A DNA stretch of 64,000 nucleotides from Micromonospora sp. M71_S20 (GTDB lineage Bacteria > Actinomycetota > Actinomycetes > Mycobacteriales > Micromonosporaceae), in assembly GCF_003664255.1 (NCBI RefSeq), contig NZ_RCCV01000001.1:1736001-1800000 (forward strand), read 5' to 3'. The notes under the pieces were generated by a model that was given only the letters and a program-made list of their open reading frames with translations, was not told the DNA's origin and did no database searches. Made by a program: the position numbers and the translations under genes. The stretch's first letter is position 1, and each line of letters opens with the position of its first letter. Below are positions 1-7,492 of the stretch, piece after piece.

Positions 1-557
1 TCGGTGCCGTCGTCCCGAAGCAGGGCCGGGGTCGGGTCGGCCCCGGTCGGCAGGTCGAGGGCGGCCTCGGCGCCCATCCGGCGGCGCAGGGTGCCCAGGG
101 CGCGCGACGTCTGGCTCTTGACCGTGCCCGGCGAGATGCCGAGCAGCGCGGCGGTCTGTGCCTCGGACATGTCCTCGTAGAAGCGCAGCACGAGCACCGC
201 CCGCTGCCGGCTGGGCAGCGCGCTCAGGTGACGCCAGAGCAGGTCCCGGTCGAGCTGCTGCTCGATCTCGTCGGTTCCGGCCCGCTCCGGCAGCACCTCT
301 GTGGGGCGTTCACCGTGCCAGCGCCGCCGCCACCAGCTGGTCGAAGTGTTGATCATGACCCGGCGGGCGTACGGCTCGATCGCCTCGATCCCGCCGAGCC
401 GCTTCCAGGCCAGGTACGTCTTGGTCAACGCGGTCTGCAACAGGTCCTCGGCGGTGGCCCAGTCCCCGCTGAGCAGGTAGGCGGTGCGCAGCAGGGCACC
501 GGAGCGGGCCGCGACGAAGTCGCGGAACTCCTCCTCCAGGGGATCCCTGCTCACCAC
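1..557 (-). CDS. SigE-family ECF-type RNA polymerase sigma factor, 3' end cut by window edge
   Basis: Only 185 codons are present and no stop is reached, so the C-terminus lies outside the window. Residues about 5-75 carry sigma region 2 (GDWATAEDLLQTALTKTYL, then YARRVMINTSTSWWRRR), and residues about 110-160 carry region 4 with its helix-turn-helix (SEAQTAALLGISPGTVKS). This is the arrangement of the actinobacterial SigE-family group of ECF-type sigma factors, which direct RNA polymerase to stress or cell-surface promoters. Two adjacent GTG codons at 557 and 554 are possible starts, and I chose the first. The regulatory partner, if any, would lie downstream, to the left of the window. The family assignment is firm; the target regulon cannot be read from the sequence. 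Confidence 0.88.
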   Translation of the reverse strand, partial: MVSRDPLEEEFRDFVAARSGALLRTAYLLSGDWATAEDLLQTALTKTYLAWKRLGGIEAIEPYARRVMINTSTSWWRRRWHGERPTEVLPERAGTDEIEQQLDRDLLWRHLSALPSRQRAVLVLRFYEDMSEAQTAALLGISPGTVKSQTSRALGTLRRRMGAEAALDLPTGADPTPALLRDDGT

Positions 558-659
558 CGGCCACCTCCGCGCCCCGTTTCCCTGGCAGGTTGCCATGCCC
601 GGGGTGCCCGGGTCGACGGCGAACGGTGCGCAGTTCCTCCGATGTTCGGACGAAAAGTT

Positions 660-1535
660 TCACGCCCCGTCGTCGGCCTTGGCCTCGTCGGCCTCCTTGC
701 CCAGCCGCGCCTCGACCGCCTGCGGCTCGTACATCTCCTCGACGACGCGCAGGTAGAGCTCGTTGGGGTTGGGCAGGTTCTTGATCTCACGCAGCGCCTG
801 CTCCTGACCGGCGGACTCCAGCACGAACGTGCCGTAGTTGAGCGCCCGGCCGGTCGGGGTCTGCTCGTACTTCATGTCGGTGACCCGGACCAGCGGCATC
901 ATCGCGACCCGCCGGGTGATGATGCCGTTGACCACCATCACCCGCTTGTTGGTCAGGATGAAGCGGTCGTACCACCAGTCGGCGACCTTCCAGGCCACCC
1001 ACCCCATCACGGCGAACCAGAGCAGCACCGCGATCGTGGTGAGCGCGCCCACGTCCTGCCCGGCGAGGAAGCCGGAGAGGTAGCCCAGCACGAAGGTGGC
1101 GGCGATGCCGACCAGCAGCGGGGTGGAGAGGTGGATCCAGTGCCGCTTCCACTCGCCCCGGTAGCGCTCGGTGGGGAAGAGGTAGCGGGCCACCAGCGAG
1201 CTGGGCTCGTCCTCCAACGGCAGCACCCGGCGCGGCGCCATGCCGGCGGCGTCGGCCCGCAGACCGGCCAGCTCGTCCTCGGAGATCTGGGGTGGCTGGT
1301 AGCCGGCCTCCGGGTCACGGACCCAGGCCCGACCGGCCCGTCCCTCCCCGGCGTACGCCGGGCCGTCACCGAAGCCGGCGTCATCCGAGAGGGAGGGGCC
1401 GTCGGAGAGGCCCGGACCGGTGCCGTAGCCCGGCCCGTCGTCGGGACCGATCCGAGGGATCGGCTCCGTGTCTCGATCCCGGCGCTCCCGATCGGGATCG
1501 TCGGGATCGAAGGGTGGACCGGAGGGGTTTCCCAT
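660..1535 (-). CDS. PH-domain membrane protein (bPH2/YdbS type)
   Basis: This 291-residue protein has a long, Asp/Gly/Pro-rich, probably disordered N-terminus (residues 1-90), two membrane helices (about 136-160 and 164-184), and a bacterial PH domain (about 190-260, beginning FILTNKRVMVVNGIITRRVA). The layout of two helices followed by a PH domain is that of YdbS-like membrane proteins, whose biochemical role is largely unknown. It starts with ATG only six bases after the stop of the small membrane ORF at 1542-1700, so the two are probably cotranscribed. The PH-domain call is good; any specific function is open. Confidence 0.82.
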   Translation of the reverse strand: MGNPSGPPFDPDDPDRERRDRDTEPIPRIGPDDGPGYGTGPGLSDGPSLSDDAGFGDGPAYAGEGRAGRAWVRDPEAGYQPPQISEDELAGLRADAAGMAPRRVLPLEDEPSSLVARYLFPTERYRGEWKRHWIHLSTPLLVGIAATFVLGYLSGFLAGQDVGALTTIAVLLWFAVMGWVAWKVADWWYDRFILTNKRVMVVNGIITRRVAMMPLVRVTDMKYEQTPTGRALNYGTFVLESAGQEQALREIKNLPNPNELYLRVVEEMYEPQAVEARLGKEADEAKADDGA

Positions 1536-1541
1536 CGGCGG

Positions 1542-1700
1542 CTAGGCGACGAGGCTGGTGAAGAAGTCGCCGAACCCCTGGGCGATGTCCATGATTCCGC
1601 CGCCCAGTGACTTGAACACGTCCGCCGCAGAATTTGGCCGATATGCGACGAAGAAGATCAAGAATGCGATTCCGGCCCAGGTGAGGACCTTCTTGACCAT
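1542..1700 (-). CDS. 52-residue single-helix membrane protein, unknown function
   Basis: This short ORF encodes MVKKVLTWAGIAFLIFFVAY followed by a small amphipathic tail ending in GDFFTSLVA. Residues 4-20 form one clear membrane helix after a Lys pair. Codon usage includes AT-ending codons (cgc-att-ctt-type runs) less biased than its neighbours. It lies directly upstream of the PH-domain gene with a six-base gap, which supports a two-gene operon. I recognise no named family. I call it real because of the hydrophobic pattern, the ATG start and its position; a spurious ORF remains possible. Confidence 0.6.
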   Translation of the reverse strand: MVKKVLTWAGIAFLIFFVAYRPNSAADVFKSLGGGIMDIAQGFGDFFTSLVA

Positions 1701-1833
1701 GGCGGGCCATCCTCTCGCGCGGCGCCGGGTCCCATTACCGCAGCGGCACCCAGAGTATCAGTGTGGTGTCGTACAGTGAATATCTGCGTCCGTTCTCCGA
1801 CATTCCGGGATGCCTGTCAAGCCCTGAGGCCCG

Positions 1834-2535
1834 TCAAGCCTTCCCGTGCAGATACGGAGACGGTGCGCCGTACACGAGCTCGGGCGGTGTCCACTCGGTC
1901 AGGTCGTGCAGCACGACGTCTTCCGCGAGCAGGTGACCCGCACTCGCCGGCCAGGCTATCGCATGGAGCCACAATCCCCGAGCCTCGCCGGCGTACGCGC
2001 TTCGATCCGTCGGCGAGTTCACGAGCCACAGTGGAGTGGGATGACCGGCCACCTTGATCCTGGCCTGCCCGACGTGCTCCGGATGCCCCGGCCCGGGATC
2101 GGTCAACGCCTGCGCGAGTTCCGGGCCCGGATCCGGGCCGGCCAGCCCCGCGAACCGGGTGCCCAGACCGACGCCCGGCTCCTCGGCCACGAAGACCAGG
2201 TCCGCGGGGCCCCCGCCGAGCGGCTCGGGCCCGGCGCAGGCGACCGCAGTGGCGCGCACCCCGGTGCGGTCGTCGCCGGCGTACGCCACGCCGGTCATGG
2301 TCCAGCCGGTCGGCAGCGGCCACGGGCACCACAGCGGCGTCCTCGGCCGGGTCGGCGGGTCGGCGGCGGCGACGATCCGGTCCACCACGCTGGCCACGAT
2401 GTCGGTCCCGATGTGCTCGGGCACGTGCAGCGGGGAAACCGGCCCGCAGTCCAGGCAGCGCGACTCGGTGTGCATCAGGTCCGGCGCCCGCACCGGTCCA
2501 CCGCATTTCGGGCAACTCACCGCGACACTCACCAT
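1834..2535 (-). CDS. Zinc-ribbon protein of DUF6758 type, unknown function
   Basis: The 233-residue protein opens with a zinc-ribbon: Cys8-x2-Cys11 and Cys27-x2-Cys30 (CPKCGG ... SRCLDCG). The rest is a soluble domain with several conserved-looking Trp/Pro stretches (LWCPWPLPTGWTMTGVAYAG, RGLWLHAIAWPASAG). I recall this as an actinobacterial family named DUF6758 without assigned function. The reading frame stays open for 30 codons upstream, but the ATG at 2535 places the Cys ribbon near the N-terminus as expected for the family, so I chose it. No operon partner is evident. Confidence 0.72.
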   Translation of the reverse strand: MVSVAVSCPKCGGPVRAPDLMHTESRCLDCGPVSPLHVPEHIGTDIVASVVDRIVAAADPPTRPRTPLWCPWPLPTGWTMTGVAYAGDDRTGVRATAVACAGPEPLGGGPADLVFVAEEPGVGLGTRFAGLAGPDPGPELAQALTDPGPGHPEHVGQARIKVAGHPTPLWLVNSPTDRSAYAGEARGLWLHAIAWPASAGHLLAEDVVLHDLTEWTPPELVYGAPSPYLHGKA

Positions 2536-2625
2536 CCCACCGTCACCCCCACACGCCGCCCCGTCAAGCGGAGCGCCCGTTTCGGTGCCGCAGGACGGCG
2601 TCGGGCGGCACCGAAACGGGCCCAC

Positions 2626-3255
2626 TCAGTCCGGCGGCGGACCGGCGTGCGTACGGATCCAGGCATGCATGGCGATGCCGCTGGCCACGCCGGCGTTGAT
2701 CGACCGGGTGGAGCCGTACTGGGCGATCGAGAAGAGCTGGTCGCAGGCGGCACGCGCCGGGTCCGAGAGGCCCGGACCCTCCTGCCCGAACAGCAGGACG
2801 CAGCGCCGGGGCAGGGTGGTGCTCTCCAGCGGGCGGGAGCCGGGCAGGTTGTCGATGCCGACGACCGGCAGCTCCCGCCCGGCCGCCCAGGCGACGAACT
2901 CCTCGATGGTCTCGTGGTGCCGGACGTGCTGGTAGCGGTCGGTCACCATGGCACCGCGCCGGTTCCACCGCCGGCGGCCGACGACGTGCACCTCGGCGGC
3001 GAGGAAGGCGTTGGCGTTGCGGACGACCGTGCCGATGTTGAAGTCGTGCTGCCAGTTCTCGATCGCCACGTGGAAGTCGTGCCGCCGCCGGTCGAGGTCG
3101 GCCACCACGGCCTCGCGCCGCCAGTAGCGGTAACGGTCGACGACGTTGCGCCGGTCGCCCTCGGCGAGCAGCTCGGGGTCGTACCGCGGGTCGTCCGGCG
3201 GGTCCCCGGGCCACGGTCCCACGCCGACGTCGAGCTGGTCTCCGGTCACGGTCAC
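2626..3255 (-). CDS. TrmH/SpoU-family RNA methyltransferase
   Basis: The protein has a SpoU-type fold. Motif 1 is NIGTVVRNANAFLAAEVHVVG (N and R bind substrate and catalyse), motif 2 is CVLLFGQEGPGLSD, and motif 3 is IAQYGSTRSINAGVASGIAM, all SAM-knot signatures. It should methylate a ribose 2'-OH in tRNA or rRNA using SAM. I set the start at the GTG at 3255 (209 residues). The frame stays open further upstream only because of a 39-base, frame-neutral tandem repeat at 3297-3380. Which RNA it modifies cannot be told. Confidence 0.82.
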   Translation of the reverse strand: MTVTGDQLDVGVGPWPGDPPDDPRYDPELLAEGDRRNVVDRYRYWRREAVVADLDRRRHDFHVAIENWQHDFNIGTVVRNANAFLAAEVHVVGRRRWNRRGAMVTDRYQHVRHHETIEEFVAWAAGRELPVVGIDNLPGSRPLESTTLPRRCVLLFGQEGPGLSDPARAACDQLFSIAQYGSTRSINAGVASGIAMHAWIRTHAGPPPD

Positions 3256-3296
3256 GCAGGGTACGGCCTGCGGGCCCCGCCCCGGGTCGCCACCCC

Positions 3297-3380
3297 GGCG
3301 CGCCACCGCGCCGGGCCGGCGCGGACGGACCACCCGGCGCGCCACCGCGCCGGGGCGGCGCGGACGGACCACCCGGCGCG
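3297..3380. repeat. 39-bp tandem repeat, about 2.1 copies
   Basis: Units begin at 3297, 3336 and (partial) 3375. Each contains ggcgcgccaccgcgccggg followed by a cggcgcggacggaccaccc stretch, with one c/g difference. The period is 39, a multiple of three, so it keeps reading frames open and mimics coding sequence. It lies in the gap between the TrmH-type gene and the hypothetical gene ending at 3460. Confidence 0.85.
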
Positions 3381-3459
3381 GACACCGGACCGGGCCGACC
3401 GCCGCGGGCACCGGAGCGACCGGCGCGGACACGGGGTCGACCGGGTCGACCGGCGCGGC

Positions 3460-3966
3460 TCAGCGCAGCCCCAGCGCCCCGCCGAGCCGGTCGAGGAAGC
3501 GGCGGTCGGCGGGGGCCGGCGGCAGCCCCGGGGCCCCGGCCGTCGCCGCCCTGCACACGCGGGCCGCCACCGACTGCACCCACTGCCGGTACGCGGCCGA
3601 GTCGGCGGGATCGGCCCGCCGCCGCAGCACCCGGGTCGCGGCCCGGCAGGCGGCGAGCAGGTCCACCACGTCGGTGAGGCGCTCGACGGGGTCGGTCGCC
3701 CCGTCGTGCCGGGCGTAGATGGCGGCGACCACCGCGCGTACGAGATCGCTGTCGAAGGCCCGGCCGGCCGCGACCGCGTCCAGGCCCGCGAGCCCGGCGG
3801 CGACTCCCGGGTGGGGCCGCCCGGGGCCGGGCGCGGCGGCGGCCACGATCACGCGGCCGGGCAGGCTGGTCAGCAGGTCCCACTCGGCGGCGGAGTAGAC
3901 GGCGGTGGTCAGCGGTGCGGCACGGCGGCCGGCAGAGGACGGCTCTCCGGCGACGGAGTGGCTCAT
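3460..3966 (-). CDS. Hypothetical alpha-helical protein
   Basis: This 168-residue protein begins MSHSVAGEPSSAGRRAAPLT and is Ala/Arg rich. Its predicted helices include DLLTSLPGRVIVAAAAPGPG and VERLTDVVDLLAACRAATRV, so it is probably a small helical-bundle protein. I recognise no domain. The ATG at 3966 is preceded by a purine-rich tract (ggaggtcccc in the coding direction), a plausible ribosome site. Actinobacterial genomes commonly carry such proteins. I cannot assign a function. Confidence 0.6.
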   Translation of the reverse strand: MSHSVAGEPSSAGRRAAPLTTAVYSAAEWDLLTSLPGRVIVAAAAPGPGRPHPGVAAGLAGLDAVAAGRAFDSDLVRAVVAAIYARHDGATDPVERLTDVVDLLAACRAATRVLRRRADPADSAAYRQWVQSVAARVCRAATAGAPGLPPAPADRRFLDRLGGALGLR

Positions 3967-4049
3967 GGGGACCTCCGGCGCCAGCATATGCCCCGGATCG
4001 GAAAAAGGGCCCCTACCACCCGGAACCCGGATGAGAAGGGGCCCGTCGG

Positions 4050-4565
4050 TCAGCGCGGCGCGGGGAAGCTGGGCCGTTCCGGGTCGACGCCCTCGGGCAC
4101 CGTCGTCGCCGCGTACTCCTTCTTGGGGACCATCACCCGGCGGCGGAAGACGCACACCATCGTGCCGTCCTGGTTGTAGCCCCGGGTCTCCACGGAGACC
4201 ACGCCCCGATCTGGCTTGGAGGACGACTCGCGCTTGTCCAGCACGGTGGTCTCGCCGTAGATCGTGTCGCCGTGGAAGGTGGGCGCCACGTGCCGCAGGG
4301 ACTCCACCTCGAGGTTCGCGATGGCCTTGCCGCTGACGTCGGGCACCGACATGCCCAGCAGCAGGGAGTAGATGTAGTTGCCGACCACCACGTTGCGCTT
4401 GAACTGGCTCGCCGTCTGGGCGTAGTGCGCGTCCATGTGCAGCGGGTGGTGGTTCATGGTGAGCAGGCAGAAGAGGTGGTCGTCGTACTCGGTGACCGTC
4501 TTGCCGGGCCAGTGCCGGTAGACCGCGCCGACCTCGAACTCCTCGTAGTAGCGGCCGAACTGCAT
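4050..4565 (-). CDS. MaoC-like hot-dog enoyl-CoA hydratase, possible mesaconyl-CoA hydratase
   Basis: The 171-residue protein is a single MaoC hot-dog domain. NHHPLHMDAHYA carries the His/Asp pair of the hydratase motif (D-x4-H type), and a later segment reads HVAPTFHGDTIYGETTVLDK. MaoC enzymes add water to a CoA-linked double bond. Together with the acyl-CoA dehydrogenase at 9287 and the citrate-lyase-like enzyme at 12826, it could supply the hydration step of the ethylmalonyl-CoA pathway (mesaconyl-CoA to beta-methylmalyl-CoA). That assignment is inference from co-location. The domain call itself is secure. Confidence 0.82.
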   Translation of the reverse strand: MQFGRYYEEFEVGAVYRHWPGKTVTEYDDHLFCLLTMNHHPLHMDAHYAQTASQFKRNVVVGNYIYSLLLGMSVPDVSGKAIANLEVESLRHVAPTFHGDTIYGETTVLDKRESSSKPDRGVVSVETRGYNQDGTMVCVFRRRVMVPKKEYAATTVPEGVDPERPSFPAPR

Positions 4566-5113
4566 CCTTGTCCCCTTCGACGGGCGGCGATGGAGTTCGG
4601 CACAGCATGCCTTATGGAGTGTTAAGGCGAGGCGCGGGGCGCGGGGCGTGCGGAAATGTCACACCGCCACAACCGGGGGGAGACGCAATGAGCGGCGGGG
4701 CCCTCCCCGGCACCCGCCGCCCACGCTCTGATGCGGAAGATTCTGCCGCACGACAAGGCGACCCGAACAGAGACGGAGGTCACATTTACCTTTTCGTAAC
4801 ACTACTGTGCGTGCTCGACCGACTGGCTCCCGGCGATCTCCACACACCGGATAGCCGCTTGTCAACCGCCTGATTGCTCATTCGTTCCGGTCAATCGTGT
4901 CGATCTCCCTGGAAACGCTCCCATCACGACCGGTCACGCAAATGCGTCGTGCACTTGCGTACCGCAACGACGAGCAGCAACCATCGTCATCGATGTAAGC
5001 GTGACCTGCGCAACGCCGTGACGAGCACGTTTCGGCGGGGACGGGCCGGGAATTCCACGCGGTACGCCCTGGTTCCACCAGACGTAGCTATTCCGCGCCG
5101 ATCGGAGACTTTC
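4566..5113. other. Intergenic stretch between MaoC gene and thioredoxin gene, with divergent promoters presumed
   Basis: These 548 bases separate two divergently transcribed genes and are clearly less GC-rich than their surroundings, especially 4780-5000. A possible 61-codon ORF begins at ATG 4688 behind a strong ggggggaga tract, but its codon usage is not biased to G/C at third positions. I do not call it a gene. I saw no tRNA or convincing hairpin here. Promoters for both flanking genes should lie in this stretch. Confidence 0.5.
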
Positions 5114-5476
5114 ATGGCAACCGTAGAGCTGACCACGGCAAACTTCGACGAGGTGACCGGCAGCGACGGCATCGTGCTGGTCGACTTCTGGGCCGAATGG
5201 TGCGGCCCGTGCAAGCGGTTCGCCCCGGTCTACGAGCGCTCCTCCGACAAGCACTCCGAGATCGTGTTCGGCAAGGTCGACACCGAGGCGCAGCAGGAGC
5301 TGGCCGCCAAGTTCGACATCCGCTCGATCCCGACCATCATGGCGATCCGCGACGGCGTCATCGTCTTCGCCCAGCCCGGCGCCCTCCCCGAGTCCGCCCT
5401 GGAGAACCTGATCGAGCAGGTCCAGGCCCTCGACATGGACGACGTCCGCAACAAGCTGGCCGGGCACAGCCACTGA
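5114..5476 (+). CDS. trxA: Thioredoxin
   Basis: The 120-residue protein has the thioredoxin fold and the active site WCGPCK with Cys30 and Cys33 (DFWAEWCGPCKRFAPVYE). The cis-Pro segment IRSIPTIMAIRDG follows. It reduces protein disulfides in the cytoplasm using electrons from thioredoxin reductase. The ATG at 5114 is chosen because of ggaga five bases upstream and because homologues begin just before the first beta strand (ATVELTTANFDEV). A strong terminator follows at 5490, so it is probably monocistronic. It is slightly longer than E. coli TrxA because of a C-terminal helix (VRNKLAGHSH). Confidence 0.93.
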   Translation: MATVELTTANFDEVTGSDGIVLVDFWAEWCGPCKRFAPVYERSSDKHSEIVFGKVDTEAQQELAAKFDIRSIPTIMAIRDGVIVFAQPGALPESALENLIEQVQALDMDDVRNKLAGHSH

Positions 5477-5489
5477 GCCGCAGCGCTCC

Positions 5490-5523
5490 ACGACGGCCGG
5501 GCCCCGACGGGCCCGGCCGTCGT
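5490..5523 (+). terminator. Perfect 15-bp stem terminator after thioredoxin
   Basis: The arms acgacggccgggccc and gggcccggccgtcgt pair perfectly around a four-base cgac loop, 13 bases after the thioredoxin stop. There is no T tract, as is usual in actinobacteria. Confidence 0.75.
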
Positions 5524-5670
5524 CGTACGCCCGCCGGGTGACCGGGGGGAGGACCGGCACCCGCGCGCCGCACTGCGGCCGTGGACGCGGCCCCCTGGCC
5601 CGCCGGCCAGCGGGAAGTGGCCGTCGGAGGGAACCGGGGCGGGCGGTACATCCCGTATCGTCACGACCTG

Positions 5671-6111
5671 ATGGAAACCTTGACCACCCGCGGTCGCGCC
5701 GCCCGGCTCGCCGCCACCGCCCTCGGCCTGGCCGTCCTGCTGGCCGGCACCGTCTGGGGCACCGACGACCACTTCCCGTTCGGCCCGTTCCGGATGTACT
5801 CCACGTCCAACCCGCCGAACTCCCCCGCCCCGGACACCCGCGTCGAGGGCGTGGACAGCAGCGGAGCGGTCGTCGACCTGGGCGAGCGGGCCACCGGCAT
5901 CCGCCGGGCCGAGATCGAGGGCCAGCAGAGCCGCTACGCTGCCGACCCCGCGCTGCTCGCCGAGGTCGCCGACGCGTACGTCGAGCGCCACCCGGGCGCG
6001 GCGGAGCTGGTCGAGGTCCGCATCGTCGTTCGCTGGCACGGCATCCGCCAGGGGCGACCCACCGGCCGCTGGACCGACGAGACCGTGGTCGCCTGGCGGG
6101 CGGACCGATGA
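5671..6111 (+). CDS. Membrane-anchored or secreted hypothetical protein paired with HTTM gene
   Basis: The 146-residue protein begins with a signal-anchor (LAATALGLAVLLAGTVWG, residues 13-30) and continues with a small soluble domain that includes FPFGPFRMYSTSNPP and a C-terminal strand EVRIVVRWHGIRQGRPTG. Its stop overlaps the start of the HTTM gene (atga at 6108), so the two are translationally coupled and probably work together at the membrane. I recognise no family. The ATG at 5671 is chosen because it places the hydrophobic segment near the N-terminus. Confidence 0.68.
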   Translation: METLTTRGRAARLAATALGLAVLLAGTVWGTDDHFPFGPFRMYSTSNPPNSPAPDTRVEGVDSSGAVVDLGERATGIRRAEIEGQQSRYAADPALLAEVADAYVERHPGAAELVEVRIVVRWHGIRQGRPTGRWTDETVVAWRADR

Positions 6112-7016
6112 GCCGCTGGTTGACCGAGGCGGTGCCCCGCGGCCGGGTGGCCGCCTTCCGCACGCTGATCTACCTCTTCGTCGCCGCCGACCTGGTCGTC
6201 TTCACTCCCTGGGTGCGCACCCGGGTGGCCGTGCCCGGCGAGCTCTACCAGCCGCTGCTGGTCGGCCGCCTGCTGCCGCTGCCCACGCCGAACCCGGCGC
6301 TGGTCGCCGTGCTCTTCTGGGCCCTGCTGCTGCTCGCCCTGCTCGCCGCGACCGGCCGGGCGCCCCGGCTGCTCGGCTGGACGGTCTTCGCGCTCTACTT
6401 CGAGTGGATGATCGTCGCAATGAGCTACGGCAAGGTCGACCACGACCGGTTCGGCCTGCTCGTCGCCCTGGCCGTGCTGCCCACCGCGGGCCGGGCCCGG
6501 CACGGCGACGCCACCCGCACCGAGGCGGGGGGCTGGGCCCTGCGGGTCACCCAGATCGCCGTCATCTGCACGTACTTCCTGGCCGCCTGGGCCAAGCTGC
6601 GCTTCGGCGGGCTGGACTGGCTCACCGGCTCGGTACTGGCCCGGGCCATCCTCCGGCGCGGCACCGAACTGGCCGACCTGCTCGCCTCGGTGCCGTATCT
6701 GCTGATCGTCGCCCAGTTCGGCATCGTCGCGTTCGAGCTGCTCAGCCCGGTGGTCTTCCTGCTCAGGGAACGCTGGCGACTGGCCACCGTGGGCTTCTTC
6801 TACTCGTTCCACCTGGTCACCGTCGCGACCATCACGATCTCGTTCGCCCCGCACCTCGCGGCGATGACCGCCTTCCTGCCGCTGGAGCGGGTCCGACCGG
6901 TGGTCTGGGCGCGCCGGCTGCTCACCCGCCGGGGGCGGGACACCGGAGGGCCCGCCGGCACCGCGCCGGCACTCGCGGGTCAGGCGTCGGCGGCCGGGCG
7001 ACCGGACGGTCCGTAG
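6108..7016 (+). CDS. HTTM-domain membrane protein
   Basis: The 302-residue protein has about six membrane segments (for example LIYLFVAADLVVFTPW, ALVAVLFWALLLLALLAATG, LLIVAQFGIVAFELLSPVVF). It has the HTTM-type pattern also seen in vitamin-K-dependent carboxylase-like proteins, with a conserved YFLAAWAKLRFGGLDWL stretch. HTTM proteins are often found next to DCC-family thiol oxidoreductases, as here with the convergent gene at 6980. The function is not established. It starts within the stop of the preceding gene and overlaps the DCC gene tail to tail by 37 bases. Confidence 0.78.
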   Translation: MSRWLTEAVPRGRVAAFRTLIYLFVAADLVVFTPWVRTRVAVPGELYQPLLVGRLLPLPTPNPALVAVLFWALLLLALLAATGRAPRLLGWTVFALYFEWMIVAMSYGKVDHDRFGLLVALAVLPTAGRARHGDATRTEAGGWALRVTQIAVICTYFLAAWAKLRFGGLDWLTGSVLARAILRRGTELADLLASVPYLLIVAQFGIVAFELLSPVVFLLRERWRLATVGFFYSFHLVTVATITISFAPHLAAMTAFLPLERVRPVVWARRLLTRRGRDTGGPAGTAPALAGQASAAGRPDGP

Positions 7017-7399
7017 AGGCGCTCGCGCGCCTCCTGCGGCAGCGCGCAGGCGGCCGTGCCACCGGGCAGCCGGTGCCGGTTGCGAGCCACCCAGCGGTAC
7101 GCGGGCCACGCGGCGGCGCGTACCGGGGAAAACCGCAGGCCGGCGCCCGCCACCCGCCAGAACGGACCGCTGTCGCCGAGAAGGCGCGCGATCGCGTCCG
7201 GGCCGGCCGCGCGGGAACCGTCGGCGCCCACCCACTGCACCGCCTCCTCGCACTCGGCCTCGCTCAGGCCCAGTGCGTCGAGGTCGGCGAACTGCCACGG
7301 CACCACCCGCACGCCGGTCAGGATGCGCCGGTCGATGAACTCGGCGCACCGGGTGCAGAACGCGCAGTCCCCGTCGTAGACGAACGTCGACCTCTCCAT
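6980..7399 (-). CDS. DCC-family (DUF393) thiol-disulfide oxidoreductase
   Basis: The 139-residue protein starts MERSTFVYDGDCAFCTRCAE. The family signature YDGDCxFC is present, and C-x2-C (CAFC) forms the likely redox pair. A C-terminal basic segment (YRWVARNRHRLPGG) is typical of the family. The family is predicted to be a thioredoxin-like redox protein; its substrate is unknown. Two ATGs exist: 7408 directly abuts the ggaggt tract, while 7399 has a nine-base spacing from it, so I chose 7399. The 3' end overlaps the convergent HTTM gene, which suggests antisense interaction or at least joint retention. Confidence 0.85.
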   Translation of the reverse strand: MERSTFVYDGDCAFCTRCAEFIDRRILTGVRVVPWQFADLDALGLSEAECEEAVQWVGADGSRAAGPDAIARLLGDSGPFWRVAGAGLRFSPVRAAAWPAYRWVARNRHRLPGGTAACALPQEARERLYGPSGRPAADA

Positions 7400-7476
7400 G
7401 CCCTCCATCCTCCACCCGCCGACCGCGCGTCCGGCGGCGAGGTGGGCGGGAACACGGCGGGTCGCTTGCGCTCCGG

Positions 7477-7492
7477 TCGTACGTGTGTTCGA
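7477..7492 (+). promoter_or_regulatory. Candidate SOS (LexA) box
   Basis: The 16-mer tcgtacgtgtgttcga matches the actinobacterial LexA consensus TCGAAC-N4-GTTCGA at 11 of 12 fixed positions. It ends one base before the ATG at 7493 of the radical SAM gene, so LexA binding there would cover the transcription and translation start. Confidence 0.62.

Noticed and set aside
228..1610. Long plus-strand frame of 460 codons opposite the sigma factor and PH-domain genes
   Set aside because: It is the complement of two recognisable minus-strand genes; its product is Arg/Pro/Gly-rich without any domain.
3297..3432. Longer N-terminus for the TrmH-type protein
   Set aside because: The extra part is translated tandem repeat and carries no conserved sequence; GTG 3255 gives the normal family length.
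1846..4179. Plus-strand frame of 777 codons
   Set aside because: It runs over the antisense of the zinc-ribbon, TrmH-type, hypothetical and MaoC genes, and its sequence shows no protein-like pattern.
4688..4873. 61-codon ORF with a strong ggggggaga upstream
   Set aside because: Codon third positions are not G/C biased and the product resembles nothing; it is only noted under the intergenic stretch.
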